From NCBI RefSeq assembly GCF_052145335.1, contig NZ_JBKQOU010000047.1, forward strand, positions 1 through 8,887: DNA of 8,887 nt, given 5' to 3'. A program made the translations under genes and the position numbers. The stretch is from Rhodoblastus sp052145335. GTDB taxonomy: Bacteria; Pseudomonadota; Alphaproteobacteria; Rhizobiales; Beijerinckiaceae. The notes under the pieces were generated by a model, which was given only the letters and a program-made list of their open reading frames with translations, searched no databases and was not told the origin of the DNA. Positions 6,602 through 8,887 of the stretch are shown in pieces (within the stretch, counting starts at the first letter, position 1; each line of letters starts with the position of its first letter).

Positions 6602-7447
6602 ATGTCGCCGAAATGGAGCACAATGCTTGTCGCCGCCTTCTGCGCCATGTCTGAGGTTCCGCAGGCGCTGGCCGCCGCTTACTTAACGATCGATTCTGCC
6701 GGACTGGCGAGAACGGCTTTGGTCATCGAACACGCCCCCTTGAAACTCGCTCGACGGCCTTTGGTCATTGTGCTCCATGGCGAAAACGGCAATGGCGCGC
6801 GCGTACGACACCGTTTGCGCCTCGAATCCATAACGCATTCGGCCAAACCGATTTTTCTCTACCCCGATGCGATCCACGGCCATTGGTCGGATGCAGTGGG
6901 AGCAGCAGCCACAAGAGATGTCGCGATGTTGCGGGACATGACCGCCACGCTCGAGCGGCGAGGTCTTGTCAATTCGCGATTGATTTTTCTAGTAGGCGAT
7001 TCAACCGGCGGCGCCATGGCGATCCGCGCAGTTTGCGCCGGGCTCGGGCCGATTGCTGGCTTGGCGACCATTGATACGACTATGCCACCCGATCTGGCTG
7101 CGACCTGCGCGCCGCCAAAGCCACTCGCCTATATCGCCATCGCCACCGGCCACAGCCAGGCGACCGCTTCGCCGGCCGCCCTCGCTTTCTTTGCCAAATC
7201 GGACGGCTGCGCTGCAGGACAGTCACCGGCGCCACTGGTCGTCAGCGATCCGCGAAATCGCGATGTCGCTTATGTCGAACGATTTTCGGGCTGCAAGGCT
7301 CCGGTGGAGCAGGTTCGAATCATACATGACGGAAAAGCAACTTCGGCTAAAATCGGCGCTTCCGATGAAGGCGCTTCCAGCCGTGCGGAAAAAATGAATG
7401 ACGCTGCGCATTTGGTTTGGGCCTTCCTGAAAAAGCTTGGGGCCTAG
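6602..7447 (+). CDS. Secreted alpha/beta hydrolase, LpqC/PHB-depolymerase esterase-like, degenerate triad
   Basis: The product has 281 residues with a signal peptide (1 to about 24, QALA|A). The fold is shown by strand LVIVLHG with the oxyanion turn at 58-60, PIFLYPDAIHGHWSD (83-97) and the nucleophile elbow GDSTGG (132-137, Ser134). These resemble feruloyl-esterase/PHB-depolymerase-like (CE1, LpqC) enzymes, including the late Cys and FFAKSDGC (196-203). The usual Asp segment (HGTAD-type) is replaced by ATGHSQATASP, and the GGHTWPG His segment by IIHDGKATS (His242 is possible). The triad is therefore incomplete or rearranged, and catalysis is uncertain. GGAG lies 6 nt before ATG 6602, which supports the start. 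The gene is colinear with the Sel1 gene 68 bp upstream and may share its transcript. Confidence 0.75.
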   Translation: MSPKWSTMLVAAFCAMSEVPQALAAAYLTIDSAGLARTALVIEHAPLKLARRPLVIVLHGENGNGARVRHRLRLESITHSAKPIFLYPDAIHGHWSDAVGAAATRDVAMLRDMTATLERRGLVNSRLIFLVGDSTGGAMAIRAVCAGLGPIAGLATIDTTMPPDLAATCAPPKPLAYIAIATGHSQATASPAALAFFAKSDGCAAGQSPAPLVVSDPRNRDVAYVERFSGCKAPVEQVRIIHDGKATSAKIGASDEGASSRAEKMNDAAHLVWAFLKKLGA

Positions 7448-7477
7448 ACGAGCGGCTGCGTTCGGCGAGACAAAGCG

Positions 7478-7503
7478 GGAAACCATGGATCTGCGGGACG
7501 TTT
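7478..7503 (+). promoter_or_regulatory. Possible EcfG-type promoter before the Rieske gene
   Basis: GGAAA (7478-7482), a 16-base spacer and CGTTT (7499-7503) match GGAAC-N16/17-CGTT with one mismatch, about 55 bases before the start of the Rieske gene. The site lies in the 111-bp gap after the hydrolase gene, which otherwise shows no gene. Such short motifs occur by chance, so support is weak. Confidence 0.3.
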
Positions 7504-7558
7504 AGGCGTCGCGCACTGCTCGCGAGTCGAGGCGGTCCCAAATGCACGGTTCCGGAGA

Positions 7559-8212
7559 ATGATCGTGGACGACTTGAAAACGGACGCCTCACAGGCCGAA
7601 ACTCAAAAAGGGAGCCGCCGCGACTTCCTCTACATAGCGACAGGCGCGGTTGCGGCGGTAGGGGTCGGCGCCACGATATGGCCGTTGATCGATCAAATGC
7701 AGCCGGACGCAACTACGCTCGCAGCCGGGGCTCCGCTCGATCTCGATGTCGGCTCGCTCGCCGCAGGCCAGCAAATCATCATCAAATGGCGGGGGCATCC
7801 GATCTTCATCGTCAATCGACCCGCGGATGCGTTGAAAACCCTGCAGGATCCCGCTCTCGTCGGGCTGCTGTCGGACCCCCATTCACTGGCGCGGCAGCAG
7901 CCGGGCTACGCTGATAATTGGCATCGATCCTTGAAACCGGAATTTGCCGTTCTGGTCGGCATTTGCACACATCTTGGCTGCATCCCCATATATAAGCCCA
8001 ACAAGAACCAGCTTTCTCCCGGGTGGCTTGGAGGATGGTTTTGTCCTTGCCACGGCTCGAAATACGATTTGGCCGGAAGGGTTTTTCGAAATGTGCCGGC
8101 TCCCTATAATCTGCCGGTGCCGCCCTATCGCTTTGTGACCGACAAAACGATCCGGATTGGCGAAAATCCTGAAGGTCAGAAGTTCGAGTTGGAGTCGGTC
8201 ACTCAGCTCTGA
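7559..8212 (+). CDS. petA: Rieske [2Fe-2S] subunit of ubiquinol-cytochrome c reductase, orphan
   Basis: In the bc1 complex this protein carries electrons from ubiquinol to cytochrome c1 on the periplasmic side. It has 217 residues. SRRDFLYIATGA (19-30) is a twin-arginine signal that also serves as the membrane anchor (about 22-46). The Rieske motifs are CTHLGC (136-141) and CPCHGS (162-167). The cluster ligands are Cys136, His138, Cys162 and His165, with a Cys141-Cys164 disulfide. All are present, so the cluster should form. The segment 108-165 (including QQPGYADNWHRSLKPE and SPGWLGGWF) looks more like beta/gammaproteobacterial PetA, while the N-terminus looks alphaproteobacterial. ATG 7559 is 1 nt from GGAG; GTG 7565, with 7 nt, may be the real start. 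Cytochrome b and c1 genes, normally just downstream, are absent here. It may be an accessory copy. Confidence 0.93.
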   Translation: MIVDDLKTDASQAETQKGSRRDFLYIATGAVAAVGVGATIWPLIDQMQPDATTLAAGAPLDLDVGSLAAGQQIIIKWRGHPIFIVNRPADALKTLQDPALVGLLSDPHSLARQQPGYADNWHRSLKPEFAVLVGICTHLGCIPIYKPNKNQLSPGWLGGWFCPCHGSKYDLAGRVFRNVPAPYNLPVPPYRFVTDKTIRIGENPEGQKFELESVTQL

Positions 8213-8306
8213 CTTCAAAGTCACATTTGCATCGCCACATTCGCGCTGGTTGCTCCCTCCAGAGCGCGGAGTCCGGTAGCGTCCACAGACAACTTATTGA
8301 TTTTAA

Positions 8307-8355
8307 TGGCGCACCCGAAGGGATTCGAACCCCTGGCCTCTGCCTTCGGAGGGCA
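8307..8355 (-). other. tRNA-Arg(CCG) 3' fragment, probable attachment site
   Basis: Read on the minus strand, these 49 bases are the 3' part of a tRNA: anticodon arm TGCCCTCCGAAGGCA with anticodon CCG, a short variable loop, T arm with GGTTCGAAT, acceptor strand CGGGTGC, discriminator G and encoded CCA. The 5' half, expected to start GCACCCG with a D arm, is missing: upstream (8356 onward) the match ends at once. It is therefore not a working tRNA. Integrases of tyrosine type often use tRNA 3' halves and leave such a copy at one end of the element. The integrase start 148 bases away supports an att site. Confidence 0.85.
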
Positions 8356-8426
8356 TAACTTTTGACGTTCTCCGGATCAAAATTCTCGCCTTAGCGCCTT
8401 TATCTTGTTGTTTTTAAAGATATTAT

Positions 8427-8488
8427 GTCCATACTTGTCCAAAGCCACCCGAGTAGATATATTTGATGAATATTGGACGTATTTGGAA
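8427..8488. repeat. Symmetric TTGGAC-type repeat array before the integrase gene
   Basis: Left unit GTCCATacttGTCCAA (8427-8442) and right unit TTGGACgtatTTGGAA (8473-8488) are inverted with respect to each other, and each holds two hexamers 10 bp apart, about one helical turn. The 30 bases between them are AT-rich. The layout fits paired binding sites for a protein: integrase arm sites, an excisionase, or a repressor of the integrase promoter. The rest of 8213-8502 holds only the tRNA fragment. Confidence 0.5.
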
Positions 8489-8502
8489 CGGCGGCAATAT
8501 AG

Positions 8503-8887
8503 ATGGGCAAGCGATTGCATGAAGCTCCCCTGACTACGCGCAACGCTAGATCGGGATTGGACATCGGGCTGCATTGGCGCGCTGTCGATCCGGACGTCCA
8601 CCTAGGCTACCGGAAGGCGAAGCGCGGCGGCAAATGGATAGTCCGTTGGCGGCAAGGCGTCGGCTATCGGCAAGCTCCGCTCGGAACCGCCGATGACGTG
8701 TTCGAAGGCGATGGCATTAATAGCCTCAGCTTCGCCCAAGCGGTTACTGCCAGTCGCGCCTATGTGGCGTCTGCGCGCGTTCAGGCGACAGCGGCGGCAA
8801 ATGGCCCTGCTCCGACGATCAGGTCGGCTTGTGAGACGTATTTGAGAAAGATCGAAGCTCGGCAGAGGGCGGCGCGGGGCAAGCCCC
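8503..8887 (+). CDS. Tyrosine-recombinase integrase, N-terminal part
   Basis: The frame is open from ATG 8503 to the window end, giving 128 residues and part of a codon. The N-terminal text is LTTRNARSGL, then DIGLHWRAVDPDVHLGYRKA, KRGGKWIVRWRQGVGYRQAP and LGTADD. It matches from memory the start of phage- or island-type site-specific integrases common in Alphaproteobacteria. It comprises an arm-binding-like N-terminus followed by the beginning of the core-binding domain (PAPTIRSACETYLRKIEARQ, about 102-121). The catalytic domain with its Arg-His-Arg-Tyr residues lies beyond the window, so it cannot be judged whether the gene is intact. The gene points away from the tRNA fragment, and a GGCGG about 10 nt before the ATG is a weak ribosome-binding site. 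An integrase beside a tRNA remnant indicates that the element lies to the right. Confidence 0.85.
   Translation, partial: MGKRLHEAPLTTRNARSGLDIGLHWRAVDPDVHLGYRKAKRGGKWIVRWRQGVGYRQAPLGTADDVFEGDGINSLSFAQAVTASRAYVASARVQATAAANGPAPTIRSACETYLRKIEARQRAARGKP

Noticed and set aside
8307..8400. A complete tRNA-Arg gene
   Set aside because: No D arm or 5' acceptor strand follows on the minus strand past 8355; only the 3' half is present.
1..8887. CRISPR array, riboswitch, toxin-antitoxin or known defence genes
   Set aside because: No spaced direct repeats, conserved leader motif or matching protein motifs were seen anywhere in the window.

Overview
The window looks like an accessory, partly decayed stretch of an alphaproteobacterial chromosome of about 60% GC. 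Support for this is the Rieske N-terminus (RRDFLYIATGA), the integrase type, the XoxF-like dehydrogenase remnant and a tRNA-Arg(CCG) fragment of alphaproteobacterial type. A methylotroph-like or Beijerinckiaceae-like member of the Hyphomicrobiales is plausible, but this is inference.

Left part (1-2348). The 3' part of an IS481-family insertion sequence, with all three DDE residues, ends near base 710. It abuts a minus-strand PQQ-dependent (XoxF-like) alcohol dehydrogenase gene that is cut off before the catalytic Asp. Upstream of the dehydrogenase, and overlapping it by a few bases, lies a caa3-type CtaG oxidase assembly gene, so the pair was a translationally coupled respiratory operon before it was broken.

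Middle (2349-4949). A divergent ClC-family chloride transporter with C-terminal CBS domains is followed by a short pseudogene. I read this as a patatin-like phospholipase that keeps its first residues (LVLQGGG) and its C-terminal DUF3734-like part, but has lost most of the catalytic domain and carries two frameshifts.

Right part (5064-8212). Four plus-strand genes encode envelope proteins: a secreted PRC-barrel protein, a membrane-anchored Sel1-repeat protein, a secreted alpha/beta hydrolase with a weak triad, and an orphan Rieske subunit (PetA) without cytochrome b or c1 next to it. EcfG-like promoter sequences stand before the PRC-barrel and Rieske genes, which hints at general stress control.

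Right edge (8307-8887). A 49-nt 3' fragment of tRNA-Arg(CCG) on the minus strand is followed by an AT-rich segment with a symmetric set of TTGGAC-type repeats, then the start of a tyrosine-recombinase integrase that runs off the window. This is most simply one end (att site) of an integrative element extending to the right.

I did not find a clearly new multi-gene system. The most informative items are the att/integrase junction, the phospholipase remnant, the orphan Rieske protein and the ClC lacking the usual proton glutamate.
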